Assembly: GCA_947165255.1 (NCBI GenBank) | Contig: CAMUZR010000031.1 | Location: forward strand, 1-33,258 | DNA length: 33,258 bases | Source of the DNA: an uncultured Bacteroidales bacterium | GTDB lineage: Bacteria > Bacteroidota > Bacteroidia > Bacteroidales > P3 | Direction: 5' to 3' | Part shown: piece by piece, positions 22,594 to 30,858 of the stretch | How positions within the stretch are numbered: the stretch's first letter is position 1 | Layout of the letters: each line of letters starts with the position of its first letter | Translations under genes and position numbers: made by a program | The notes under the pieces: model-generated | Database searches by the model: none | Told to the model about the DNA's origin: nothing | What the model saw: the letters and a program-made list of their open reading frames with translations, nothing else

Positions 22594-25044
22594 ATGGAAG
22601 TGAATCCGCAGATAGAACTGGCTGAAAGATACGTGATGGAGACCGGTGTGTCCATCTTCCTGACTGGCAAGGCTGGTACAGGGAAGACTACTTTTTTGCA
22701 CCGTATGGTGGAGCGCTGCCACAAGCGCAACGTGGTGCTGGCCCCCACGGGGGTGGCCGCTGTGAATGCGGGCGGGGTGACGATACACAGTTTCTTTCAA
22801 CTGCCTTTCTGCCCCTATCTGCCAGACTTGCCAGAGTTGGTGACGGAATATCAGATGAGCGATCGGAAGAGACAGATGCGGAAGTCGAAGATTGACATTA
22901 TCCGCACGTTGGATTTGCTTATTATTGACGAGATAAGCATGGTGCGGGCCGATCTGTTGGACGCGGTGGATGCCACGCTGAGGCGTTACCGCCGCAACAG
23001 CCGCCCCTTTGGGGGTGTGCAGTTGCTGATGATTGGCGACGTGCAGCAGCTGGCCCCAGTGGTGACGGACGACGAGAAGCCCTATATGGATAGGGTCTAT
23101 CCTTCGCCCTTTTTCTTCCACAGCAAGGCTCTGCAAAAACTGAATTATGTCACTATACAGCTGGCTACCATTTATAGGCAGCAAGACCCTATGTTTGTGC
23201 GGCTGCTGAACAATATCCGGGACAACCGTTTCGACGCAGAAACACTTGAGGCTTTGAATGCGAGGGTGCAGGCTCCCTCTGCCCCCGGTGGCCGCAGTGC
23301 GGCCGGCTCGCAGGACCCCATCCTGCTGACCACGCACAACTATCAGGCTGACCGAGTGAACCGTCAGCGCATGGAGGCATTGAATGCCGAGCCTTTTACG
23401 CTGCAGGCAGTGGTGGAGGGCAATTTCCCGGATTCGTCGTTCCCCACGGAGAAGGAGCTGACGCTGAAGCCAGGAGCACAGGTGATGTTTGTTAAGAACG
23501 ACAGCAGTGGAGCCCACCGATACTACAACGGCAAGATAGTCACAGTTGAGGGGCTGCGCGAAGAGACCGACGGGGAGGGCAACATGGTGAGGGTTGTGGC
23601 CGTGGTGGACGAGGACGGCGGCACCATCCGTGTGACACCCGAACGGTGGGAGAACGTGAAGTACGAGATTGACCCTAAGGATAACCAGATTAAACAGGTG
23701 GTGGACGGCACTTTCACCCAGTTCCCGCTGAAGACGGCTTGGGCTATCACGATACACAAAGCGCAGGGGTTGACTTTTGACCGGGTGCAAGTGGATGCTT
23801 CGGCCTCCTTCACTTACGGGCAGGTGTATGTGGCACTGAGCCGCTGCCGGAGTTTGGAGGGGCTGACGCTGCTGGCACCTATTACCGAGCGGAACGCGTT
23901 CGGGAGCCAGGATATAGACCACTTCAATACTACCCTGACTTCGCCCGAAGAGGCTTCAGAGAGATTGGAAGGGTACAGGACGGCATACTATTATGACGTG
24001 CTTTTCGAACTCTTTGGATTCGGTGCAATACAACACGATGTGGAACAGTTGGAGCGGCTCTTTCAGAACCATTTGCGCAATACTTACCCGGAGATCTGCA
24101 GCACGTTGACGGAACTGACGGGCACGATGTTGGCACAGGTGTCGGACGTGGCAGAGCGATTCCGTAGGCAGTTGGGCACGATAGGGCAGATGCACGAGCA
24201 GCAGTCGCAGCCACTTCTGGCAGAACGGATTGCGAAGGCCACGGGCTATTTCTTGAAACAGCTGGAGCAAGTGCATGAAAGGGTGAGACCGATGTTTGGC
24301 GTGAGTGTGGACAATAGTGAGGTGGCTCGACGGCTAAAGGAGATTGCCGAAAGTTACATGAATTCCATGGGTTTGAAGGTGACCCTGCTGAAACTGGTCC
24401 AGCAGGAAGGGTTCGACATGGCGAAATACCAAAAGGCTAAGGTAGACTTTTCGCTCCAAAAGCCAAAGCGCCAGAGGGTGCAGAAGGATGAGGAGGTTTA
24501 TGGCAATGTGCGCAATCCGAAACTGATACGCGTACTGACTAAGTGGCGCACGAGGTTGGCCAAGGAGAACCAACTGCCCGCCTATACCATCCTGCAGCAA
24601 AAGAGCCTGTTGGCCATTGCCGACCAGCTGCCCAGGGACAGTAAGGCACTGATGAAAATACCTGGAATGGGGTCGGCAAAGGTGTCGCGATATGGGGCGG
24701 AGATTGTACGGATGGTGGAAGACTATTTAGAGGAGCAGGAGGAGAAGAAGGAGCCCACTTGGATGCGGTCGGCTCGACTCTTCGCACAAGGTAAGTCAAT
24801 AGAAGACATCGCCGGGGAAATGCTGCGGGCGGTTAGCACGGTGGAGGGATACATTTACACTGCCGTGGAGAACGGGGCATTGGATGCGGACTTGGTGGTT
24901 TCGGACGAGGCGCAGGACGAGATTGTGGACTATATGCTTGAGCATCGAGAAATGACTACGCTAAAAAATGTTTATGAGCATTTTGACGGCAAGTATAGCT
25001 ACTTGGAGCTTCGGGTAGCACGGTTGCAGATGAAGAATTTATAG
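22594..25044 (+). CDS. Pif1-like SF1 helicase with HRDC and C-terminal helix-turn-helix domain
   Basis: 816 residues from ATG 22594. The N-terminal half is an SF1B (Pif1/RecD2-like) DNA helicase: Walker A GKAGTGKT (25-32), APTGVAAVNAGGVTIHSFFQ (motif Ia, 50-69), Walker B LLIIDEIS (108-115), GGVQLLMIGDVQQLAPVV (motif III), and TIHKAQGLTFD (about 385-395) plus VYVALSRCRSLEGL (about 411-424) for motifs V and VI. After a helical middle part comes an HRDC domain (about 640-716, LPRDSKALMKIPGMGSAKVS) and a RecQ-tail helix-turn-helix domain (about 727-815, GKSIEDIAGEMLRAVSTVEG). This arrangement is found in Bacteroidota helicases; a role in genome maintenance is inferred. It is followed after 3 bases by the VanX-like gene, probably one operon. 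Confidence 0.93.
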   Translation: MEVNPQIELAERYVMETGVSIFLTGKAGTGKTTFLHRMVERCHKRNVVLAPTGVAAVNAGGVTIHSFFQLPFCPYLPDLPELVTEYQMSDRKRQMRKSKIDIIRTLDLLIIDEISMVRADLLDAVDATLRRYRRNSRPFGGVQLLMIGDVQQLAPVVTDDEKPYMDRVYPSPFFFHSKALQKLNYVTIQLATIYRQQDPMFVRLLNNIRDNRFDAETLEALNARVQAPSAPGGRSAAGSQDPILLTTHNYQADRVNRQRMEALNAEPFTLQAVVEGNFPDSSFPTEKELTLKPGAQVMFVKNDSSGAHRYYNGKIVTVEGLREETDGEGNMVRVVAVVDEDGGTIRVTPERWENVKYEIDPKDNQIKQVVDGTFTQFPLKTAWAITIHKAQGLTFDRVQVDASASFTYGQVYVALSRCRSLEGLTLLAPITERNAFGSQDIDHFNTTLTSPEEASERLEGYRTAYYYDVLFELFGFGAIQHDVEQLERLFQNHLRNTYPEICSTLTELTGTMLAQVSDVAERFRRQLGTIGQMHEQQSQPLLAERIAKATGYFLKQLEQVHERVRPMFGVSVDNSEVARRLKEIAESYMNSMGLKVTLLKLVQQEGFDMAKYQKAKVDFSLQKPKRQRVQKDEEVYGNVRNPKLIRVLTKWRTRLAKENQLPAYTILQQKSLLAIADQLPRDSKALMKIPGMGSAKVSRYGAEIVRMVEDYLEEQEEKKEPTWMRSARLFAQGKSIEDIAGEMLRAVSTVEGYIYTAVENGALDADLVVSDEAQDEIVDYMLEHREMTTLKNVYEHFDGKYSYLELRVARLQMKNL

Positions 25045-25047
25045 GGC

Positions 25048-25794
25048 ATGAGTAGAAGGCTGGCTTTTTTTGTTATGCTGATAGGACTTATTGCTAGTTG
25101 CAGTGGGCCGGGGGAGGAAAGAGCTCCTGAGATAGACTCTGTGTCCGACAGTTTGGAAGAGAAGATGGTTTCGATTGCGGCCGACTCGCCAACGGAAGCC
25201 CGATTGAGAGAGATGGGATTAGTGGATGTGCATGAGTTGGATGCAACCATTTGCGTACATTTGGTTTATGCTACGGATGAGAACTTTATGGGAGTGGTGC
25301 TGTACGACGACTTGCACAAAGCTTTCCTGCTTCCCGAGATGGCCGAGCGGGTGGTGCAGGCGCAAGCACTCCTGAAAGCCGAGCGGCCGGAATTGTCATT
25401 AATGATACTGGATGCCGCACGGCCGATTTCCATTCAGCGTCGGATGTTCCACGTGGTGGCCGGAACACCGAGAAATATTTACGTTTCCAATCCCAAACAT
25501 GGGCCGGGGCTGCACAACTATGGGGCGGCGGTGGATGTCACCTTGGTAGACTCGTTGGGAAGGCGGTTGGATATGGGAACCGACGTTGACCATTTCGGCT
25601 CCAAGGCCCATACGGACCGCGAGGCGCAACTGGTGCGCGAAGGCAAAATCAGCCAGGAAGCATACGAAAATCGCCTCCTGCTCCGCCGAGTGATGCGGGA
25701 GGCGGGGCTGAAGCCCATTCGCTCGGAATGGTGGCACTTTAACCTCATGTCAAGAGAACAGGCTCACAGGCGACTGAAACCGATTGATTGGTAA
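25048..25794 (+). CDS. VanX-type D-alanyl-D-alanine dipeptidase lipoprotein (M15D)
   Basis: Zinc dipeptidase expected to split D-Ala-D-Ala or related muropeptide ends. 248 residues; lipobox LIASC with Cys18. Zinc ligands and catalytic residues are visible: His156 and Asp163 in GPGLHNYGAAVDVTL, and Glu227 and His230 in SEWWHFN. Arg125 in LDAARP matches the VanX arginine that orients the substrate. The signal and lipobox place it in the periplasm, like DdpX/PcgL-type housekeeping enzymes and unlike cytoplasmic vancomycin-resistance VanX. No vanHA-type partners are nearby, so resistance is not implied. Follows the helicase by 3 bases; ends at a shared terminator. Confidence 0.9.
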   Translation: MSRRLAFFVMLIGLIASCSGPGEERAPEIDSVSDSLEEKMVSIAADSPTEARLREMGLVDVHELDATICVHLVYATDENFMGVVLYDDLHKAFLLPEMAERVVQAQALLKAERPELSLMILDAARPISIQRRMFHVVAGTPRNIYVSNPKHGPGLHNYGAAVDVTLVDSLGRRLDMGTDVDHFGSKAHTDREAQLVREGKISQEAYENRLLLRRVMREAGLKPIRSEWWHFNLMSREQAHRRLKPIDW

Positions 25795-25804
25795 CTTATT
25801 GCGA

Positions 25805-25848
25805 CAAAAAGTGGCTGCCCTCACCTGACAATGAGGGCAGTCTCTTTC
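25805..25848. terminator. Bidirectional terminator between the VanX-like and peroxidase genes
   Basis: CTGCCCTCA (25815-25823) pairs with TGAGGGCAG (25832-25840). Plus strand continues TCTCTTT; minus strand continues CCACTTTTT. Confidence 0.85.
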
Positions 25849-25865
25849 ATGGGGTAGCCGTAGTA

Positions 25866-26414
25866 TTACAATAGGGCTTTGATACAGTCTTCTACTTGCG
25901 TCATGTCTTTAGTGGGTTCGAAGCGGGCGACGACTTCACCGTTGCGGTTGACGAGGAATTTGGTGAAGTTCCATTTGATGTCGGCAGAGGTGCGCCATTC
26001 GGAGCCAGTCTTGTCGAACATGTCGACGAGGAGGGGGGCAATCTTGTTGTCCATGTCGAAACCTTCGAAGCCTTTCTGGCTTTTGAGGAAGGTGTAGAGT
26101 GGCAGCTCGTTAGGACCGTTGACCTCGCTTTTCTTGAACTGGGGGAAGTCGGTGCCGAACCGAAGGGTGCAGAACTCGGTAATTTCGTCGTCGGAACCGG
26201 GGGCTTGATGGCCAAACTGGTCGCAAGGGATGTCGAGGATTTCGAGGCCTTGGTCTTTAAGCCGGCGGTAAATGGCTTCGAGGTCTTCATACTGAGGGGT
26301 GAATCCGCAGCCAGTGGCGGAGTTGACAATGAGGAGGACTTTGCCTTTGTACTGATTGAGGCTTACGGTGTTGCCCTTTTTGTCGAGCAGGTTAAAATCG
26401 TATACTGTTGCCAT
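25866..26414 (-). CDS. Glutathione peroxidase family thiol peroxidase
   Basis: Reduces hydrogen peroxide and organic peroxides. 182 residues from ATG 26414; a longer frame to 26813 overlaps the next gene and is not credible. Peroxidatic Cys36 (NSATGCGFTPQY), Gln66 (CDQFGHQAPG), and Trp148-Asn149 (KWNFTKFLV) form the family tetrad. Cys82 (EITEFC) sits where the resolving Cys of thioredoxin-dependent members lies, so thioredoxin is the likelier reductant. There is no signal peptide, hence cytoplasmic. It lies 19 bases after the DUF2461 gene in the same operon. Confidence 0.93.
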   Translation of the reverse strand: MATVYDFNLLDKKGNTVSLNQYKGKVLLIVNSATGCGFTPQYEDLEAIYRRLKDQGLEILDIPCDQFGHQAPGSDDEITEFCTLRFGTDFPQFKKSEVNGPNELPLYTFLKSQKGFEGFDMDNKIAPLLVDMFDKTGSEWRTSADIKWNFTKFLVNRNGEVVARFEPTKDMTQVEDCIKALL

Positions 26415-26433
26415 ATTGAGTGTTTTGTTTATG

Positions 26434-27132
26434 TCATTCGTGAATGCCTTCGATGGCGCGCTCAAGGAAGAGGTTGAGAGGGAGGCTGGCCTTCCATACT
26501 TTGAGCACTTGGTCGAATAGTCTGTCGGTGAGGATGACTTTTTCGGGCATGTCGTACATGGTAGTGTAGTCGGTCCATTTGAGTAGGTCGACGTCTGGCC
26601 AGTCGGCGGGATAGCCCTTGGGCGGACGGGTGAGTTTCTTGCGTGAATAGAATTGGTCGCCGAAGTATTTCTTATAGCTGGGTTCGGCCATGATGGCTTT
26701 AAACTCGTCGGTGCAATAGAAAATCTCCTGCCGGATGGCGGCCAGCTGTTTGGCCGAGGGCATGAAGAAACCACCGCCGAGTGAGCAGCCGCTTTGCAGG
26801 CCGTAATCGGCAACCCCCACCTGCATGTAATAGCCCGGAGAGCAGACGGTGCGGTCGCCGCCTGAGTAAAGGAAGCAGGCTATATGGGTCTTGTAGGGGC
26901 GTTTGTCGGTGGTGAAGCGGAGGTCGCGATAGATACGGTAGACACATTGTTTGGCCTGTAGGTTGTGCAGTCCGGGGTCGAGCGGAGTCATGGCATCGAT
27001 AAGGGCCTGGGTGAAGTCGAGAAAGTCGGATTGAATGGCAGTCCAGCGCGGTTTATTCTCGTTGAACCAGTCGCGATTGTTGTTGACAAGGAGTTCGTTG
27101 AAGAATTGTAGTGTGTCTGAGTTGATTTTCAT
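26434..27132 (-). CDS. DUF2461 family protein (TIGR02453)
   Basis: 232 residues, usual for the family. Recognised by the N-terminal LQFFNELLVNNNRDWFNENK, the core VYRIYRDLRFTTDKRPYKTH, and the GYYMQVGVADYGLQSGCSLG segment followed by FMPSAKQLAAIRQEI. No signal peptide or membrane span. Biochemical function unknown. First gene of a two-gene unit with the peroxidase, expressed from the divergent promoter at 27154-27190. Confidence 0.9.
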   Translation of the reverse strand: MKINSDTLQFFNELLVNNNRDWFNENKPRWTAIQSDFLDFTQALIDAMTPLDPGLHNLQAKQCVYRIYRDLRFTTDKRPYKTHIACFLYSGGDRTVCSPGYYMQVGVADYGLQSGCSLGGGFFMPSAKQLAAIRQEIFYCTDEFKAIMAEPSYKKYFGDQFYSRKKLTRPPKGYPADWPDVDLLKWTDYTTMYDMPEKVILTDRLFDQVLKVWKASLPLNLFLERAIEGIHE

Positions 27133-27153
27133 TTTATAAAAATATCATTTGGA

Positions 27154-27190
27154 ATTGCAAAAATACATTTTTTTTTCGTAATTTTGCAAT
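27154..27190. promoter_or_regulatory. Symmetrical divergent promoter pair
   Basis: ATTGCAAAAATAC (27154-27166) and GTAATTTTGCAAT (27178-27190) are complementary at 12 of 13 positions. Minus strand TATTTTTG (27158-27165) serves DUF2461, and plus strand TAATTTTG (27179-27186) serves the MFS gene. Each has a TTG 21 bases upstream that lies in the opposite promoter arm (27187-27189 and 27155-27157), so the two promoters overlap and may exclude one another. Confidence 0.7.
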
Positions 27191-27236
27191 CTCGTTTTGT
27201 GAAAAGAAATTAAAGTAACAAATATTAATAATTATT

Positions 27237-28700
27237 ATGGCAGAAAAAGTTTACAAATTAATGAATGACAACCCAGTGGCACGCTGGGCAGCGCTGTTTC
27301 TGATAGCGTTTATGATGTTTTTCGGCTACATGTTTGTGGATGTAATGTCGCCGCTACAGAGCATGATTGAGGTGGAAAGGGGTTGGACTCCTTCCATTTT
27401 TGGTACTTATGCAGCAGGTGAATATATCCTGAATGTGTGTGGTTTCCTTATCTTGGCCGGTATTATTTTGGACAAGATGGGCATCCGCTTCACCGGCACC
27501 TTGTCGGCTTCGCTGATGTTACTGGGTGCAATTATCAAGTTCTATGGCATTAGCGACGGTTTCCAAGAGACGGCTTTCTGCGGCTGGTTGGGTACTTGGT
27601 GGACGGCCATGCCGGGCAGCGCCAAGATGGCCGCTTTCGGCTTTATGATTTTCGGCTGCGGCTGCGAAATGGCCGGTATCACTGTTTCCCGCTCCATTGC
27701 CAAGTGGTTTGAGGGCAAAGAGATGGCTTTGGCCATGGGCTTGGAGATGGCTATCGCCCGCGTAGGCGTGTTCGCCATTTTCTCCATCAGTCCTATCCTG
27801 GCCGAAAAGATGGGCACTTCGCTCTTTGGCCATCCCACTGTGGTTGCCCCGGTGGCATTCTGCACCTGCCTGCTCTGCATCGGTCTGATTTTCTTCCTGG
27901 TATTCTGCGTCATGGACAAGAAGTTCGACAAGCAGCTGGGTGCTGCAGCAGCTCAGGCTGGTGGCGAGGAGGAAGAGCAGTTCAAGGCCAGCGACATTCT
28001 AAAGATTTTCAGTAGTAAGATTTTCTGGGTCATTGCCCTCCTCTGCGTTCTCTACTACAGCGCCATTTTCCCCTTCCAGCGTTACGGTGCCAACATGCTG
28101 CAGTGCAATCTCGACGGCATCACTCCCCAGCAGGCAGCCAACATCTTCCGCTGGTTCCCCATCGGTGCAGCCGCCATTACCCCGTTCTTGGGCGCATTCC
28201 TCGACAATAAGGGTAAAGGTGCCACCATGCTTATCTTCGGTGCATTACTGCTGATTATTTGCCATCTGGTATTCGCTTTCCTGCTTCCCGCCACGCGTAG
28301 TGCTTTGCTGGCATACGTCACCATCGTAGTGCTGGGCGTGAGTTTTGCATTGGTTCCGGCCGCTCTTTGGCCCAGTGTTCCCAAGGTGATGAATCCTCGT
28401 TATCTGGGCAGTGCCTACTCGCTGATTTTCTGGGTGCAGAATGTGGGTCTTTGCTTCGTCCCGATGCTTATCGGCGGTGTGTTGCAGAGCAGCAATGCCA
28501 ACAATCAAGCCGTCATCGCGGCAAAAGAGGCTATAGCCAACGGCGCCACCGACACTTTCATCCCCTACGACTACACGGTGCCCCTGGTCATCTTTGCCTC
28601 GTTCGGCATCCTCGCCCTGCTGTTGGCCATCTACCTGAAGGCTATCGACAAGAAGAACAACTACCATCTGGAAGAGCCCAATATCAAAAAGGCTGAATAA
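27237..28700 (+). CDS. MFS transporter
   Basis: 487-residue inner-membrane major facilitator transporter with about 12 hydrophobic helices. Helix 1 is ARWAALFLIAFMMFFGYMFVDVMSP. The segment LAGIILDKMGIRFTG matches the loop 2-3 MFS signature (DxxGxR-like). A charged cytoplasmic loop (about 227-260, MDKKFDKQLG ... GGEEEEQFKASDILK) separates the halves, and the second half repeats the motif as GAFLDNKGKGATM. The tail is charged and cytoplasmic. The substrate cannot be inferred. It is a single-gene unit with promoter at 27154-27190 and terminator at 28721-28761. Confidence 0.9.
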   Translation: MAEKVYKLMNDNPVARWAALFLIAFMMFFGYMFVDVMSPLQSMIEVERGWTPSIFGTYAAGEYILNVCGFLILAGIILDKMGIRFTGTLSASLMLLGAIIKFYGISDGFQETAFCGWLGTWWTAMPGSAKMAAFGFMIFGCGCEMAGITVSRSIAKWFEGKEMALAMGLEMAIARVGVFAIFSISPILAEKMGTSLFGHPTVVAPVAFCTCLLCIGLIFFLVFCVMDKKFDKQLGAAAAQAGGEEEEQFKASDILKIFSSKIFWVIALLCVLYYSAIFPFQRYGANMLQCNLDGITPQQAANIFRWFPIGAAAITPFLGAFLDNKGKGATMLIFGALLLIICHLVFAFLLPATRSALLAYVTIVVLGVSFALVPAALWPSVPKVMNPRYLGSAYSLIFWVQNVGLCFVPMLIGGVLQSSNANNQAVIAAKEAIANGATDTFIPYDYTVPLVIFASFGILALLLAIYLKAIDKKNNYHLEEPNIKKAE

Positions 28701-28720
28701 TACAGGTGTGTAATATGAAT

Positions 28721-28761
28721 GAATCCGAGAGTTGCAGAAGCGGCTCTCGGATTCTTTTTTT
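28721..28761 (+). terminator. Terminator after the MFS gene
   Basis: GAATCCGAGAG (28721-28731) pairs perfectly with CTCTCGGATTC (28744-28754), followed by seven T. Confidence 0.92.
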
Positions 28762-28772
28762 GTGGGTGAGTT

Positions 28773-29450
28773 CTATTGTGCCGGTGAGATAGAAAGTATT
28801 TCGGCTTTGTCCCCCTCCACTCTGAATCTGACTTCATAGCCTGCAAATGCCATTCCATAGACGCGTTCGGGGTTGTGCTGGTATTGAGGCCGGGGGTCGT
28901 GTGCCAAGACCTCCAGCAGTGGCTTTCGCAAATCCGGCGGGAGTGTGGAAAGGCAGTCGTTGAGGCAACAGACTTCTAGTAGCGACTCGGCCGGCTGGGT
29001 GGCAAAACCGCTGCGGGCGTCGGGGTGACTGTCGGTATAGGGCAGGTATGGCTTAATGTCGTAGATGGGTGTGCCGTCCATCAGGTCCGCACCGCTGACA
29101 TGTAGCACGGGCCCCAACTGCGCGTGGGTTTCAATGCGTTCTAACCTGACCGATGAGAGTCCGAGTGCGTTGGGGCGGAAAGGACTGCGGGTGGCGAAGA
29201 CGCCCATGCGCTGGTTTCCGCCCAGCCGCGGAGGGCGAACCGTGGGAGTCCAGTCATCGCGAACTGCCTTGCTGAACTGCCAGATAAGCCATACATAATC
29301 AAAACCCTCCAGCCCCCGCACGGCTTCTGCCACGCGATATTCGGGCTCGAAAACAATCCGCCCGGGAGTCCCAATTATCCCCGCCTGACGGGGTACGCCG
29401 AATTTTGTGGGGAAGCAGGTTTCGATATGTGCGATGGGCTTCAACAGCAT
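28773..29450 (-). CDS. trmO: tRNA t6A37 N6-methyltransferase TrmO (TsaA family)
   Basis: SAM-dependent methylation of threonylcarbamoyl-adenosine 37 in tRNA-Thr(GGU). 225 residues, near the E. coli length. The family signature is clear: RPPRLGGNQRMGVF (72-85) followed by ATRSPFRPNALGLSS, then the segment IYDIKPYLPYTDSHPDA, and the C-terminal DPRPQYQHNPERVYGM. Last gene of a five-gene minus-strand run, 11 bases after the PAP2 gene. Cytoplasmic. Confidence 0.93.
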   Translation of the reverse strand: MLLKPIAHIETCFPTKFGVPRQAGIIGTPGRIVFEPEYRVAEAVRGLEGFDYVWLIWQFSKAVRDDWTPTVRPPRLGGNQRMGVFATRSPFRPNALGLSSVRLERIETHAQLGPVLHVSGADLMDGTPIYDIKPYLPYTDSHPDARSGFATQPAESLLEVCCLNDCLSTLPPDLRKPLLEVLAHDPRPQYQHNPERVYGMAFAGYEVRFRVEGDKAEILSISPAQ

Positions 29451-29461
29451 AACGTTTGCTT

Positions 29462-30118
29462 TCAGAATCTCAGATAGGGAGCCAGCCAGTACATAAGGCT
29501 GGCACTAAGGATGCCAAATCCCGCACCGGCCAGTATGTCGGCTGCCCAATGGCGGTTATTGTACACTCGCAAACATCCCACCCCGGTGGCCACTGCATAG
29601 CCTGCCACAGCAATGCCGGGATACTCCTCGCCATATTCGCGACGGAGTATTTCTGCCCCCCAAAAGGCAGTCATCGTGTGGCCGGAAGGGAAGCTGTTGA
29701 ATACGCCTCCGTAGGGGCGCTCTTCCTTTGTCAGGTATTTGAATCCCTGGCTAAATCCGAAAGAAAGGATGGTGGCGCCACCGGCAAGGCTGGCCAGGTC
29801 GCGCCAGCTGTGGCGACTCTCCAAGCCGCAGAGTTTTAACACTGGCACGGTGGCCAAGGGTACGTACTGAATGAAATTCTCAATCTCAAATCGGTCGTGG
29901 CCATCGCGTTGGGACCACTGCTCAATGGGGACATTGATTTTGGAGTGGAGGTAGTCTGACCCGGCAATGATAGAACCAGAGGCTATAAGGAGCGAGGGAG
30001 CAACGATCTGGGAGGGTTGTAATGAATGGTCGTAACCGCAGGAGAGAGTGTCGCTCCTTTGGGCGAAGGAGGTTGCAAGGAACGATAGGCAACTGATTAG
30101 GAACAGGACTTTTCTCAT
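29462..30118 (-). CDS. PAP2-family membrane-associated phosphatase
   Basis: Acid phosphatase superfamily, typically hydrolysing lipid phosphates such as phosphatidic acid, undecaprenyl diphosphate or lipid A phosphate. 218 residues with a signal peptide (ISCLSFLATSFAQ). The three catalytic motifs are complete: K127-x6-RP (KYLTKEERP), PSGH (144-147), and R184-x5-H190-xxx-D194 (RVYNNRHWAAD). Hydrophobic helices around 110-125, 168-183 and 195-214 suggest a membrane-bound enzyme with its active site on the periplasmic side. It lies 5 bases after the ComB-like gene. Substrate unknown. Confidence 0.9.
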   Translation of the reverse strand: MRKVLFLISCLSFLATSFAQRSDTLSCGYDHSLQPSQIVAPSLLIASGSIIAGSDYLHSKINVPIEQWSQRDGHDRFEIENFIQYVPLATVPVLKLCGLESRHSWRDLASLAGGATILSFGFSQGFKYLTKEERPYGGVFNSFPSGHTMTAFWGAEILRREYGEEYPGIAVAGYAVATGVGCLRVYNNRHWAADILAGAGFGILSASLMYWLAPYLRF

Positions 30119-30123
30119 ATCGG

Positions 30124-30858
30124 CTACGGTCTAGAGCATTTAAGGATGCCGTGGGTGAGGCGGGGTACCACAGGGCAGGTGTCCTGCCGGAAGGAAAAGT
30201 CCATGTCGCTTACGGCTCTCTCACCAAAACCGTTGAGGCGCTTGGCGTGGCTGGCATGCTGAATAGAGAAACCGTGAGGGTCGTCACCGCACATCTGCCA
30301 CAATGCCAAGGCCATGTGTACGGCATCGTTTGAAGAGGCATATTTGCCAGAATCGATCAGGCGTTGGCAGAGTGCTCCGGCAAAGAGGGTGTCCTCTATA
30401 CTGAAGTCGTTCTTCCATCCGCTGCACAGGATGACTAGGTCCTGGGGTGCGTCCAGCAACTGCCCGGTGAGGGCGCTGATGTTGGCAAAGCAGCCCACCA
30501 GAGTGCGGTCGGCATCGCTGCCGCGCAGGATGCACACCGTGCCGTTGGTAGTGCTGTAGGCAATGCGTTTGCCTCTAAGATCCATGGAGAGGTATTCTGT
30601 AGGTGAATTTCCGCACTCGGCGCCGTCCACTTTTTTCCCGCCCCGTTCGGCCGCGCGCAGATAGCCCTGTCGACGGTAGGGTTCAAGCCCCGCCAGCGTG
30701 TCCAGGGGCACTATCTCTTCGGCACCGGCTGTGAAGGCAGCGCAGATAGACGTTGTGGCCCGCAGCACGTCGACGGCCACAGTGGTGTGGTGCTCCTTGA
30801 TGCTGCGCCACTCGTAGAGGACGGGTGTGAGGGCTAGCTCAATCTGTGAAACATTCAT
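30124..30858 (-). CDS. 2-phosphosulfolactate phosphatase family protein (ComB-like)
   Basis: In methanogens ComB dephosphorylates 2-phosphosulfolactate for coenzyme M synthesis. Family motifs: VAVDVLRATTSI, ECGNSPTEY, YSTTNGT and LCSGWKNDFSIEDTLFAGAL, so the Mg-binding active site looks intact. Two starts are possible, ATG 30858 (244 residues, used) or ATG 30870 (248). Either overlaps the end of the DUF799 gene (stop 30839), so translation may be coupled. No ComA, ComC or sulfonate genes are nearby, and the bacterial substrate is unclear. Confidence 0.85.
   Translation of the reverse strand: MNVSQIELALTPVLYEWRSIKEHHTTVAVDVLRATTSICAAFTAGAEEIVPLDTLAGLEPYRRQGYLRAAERGGKKVDGAECGNSPTEYLSMDLRGKRIAYSTTNGTVCILRGSDADRTLVGCFANISALTGQLLDAPQDLVILCSGWKNDFSIEDTLFAGALCQRLIDSGKYASSNDAVHMALALWQMCGDDPHGFSIQHASHAKRLNGFGERAVSDMDFSFRQDTCPVVPRLTHGILKCSRP

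Noticed and set aside
25048..25794. Vancomycin resistance gene vanX
   Set aside because: The protein is a lipoprotein with a signal peptide and has no vanH, vanA or vanRS neighbours; a housekeeping wall dipeptidase is the better reading.
26415..26813. N-terminal extension of the peroxidase frame
   Set aside because: It overlaps the well-supported DUF2461 gene in another frame; the peroxidase family begins at the MATVYDF start.
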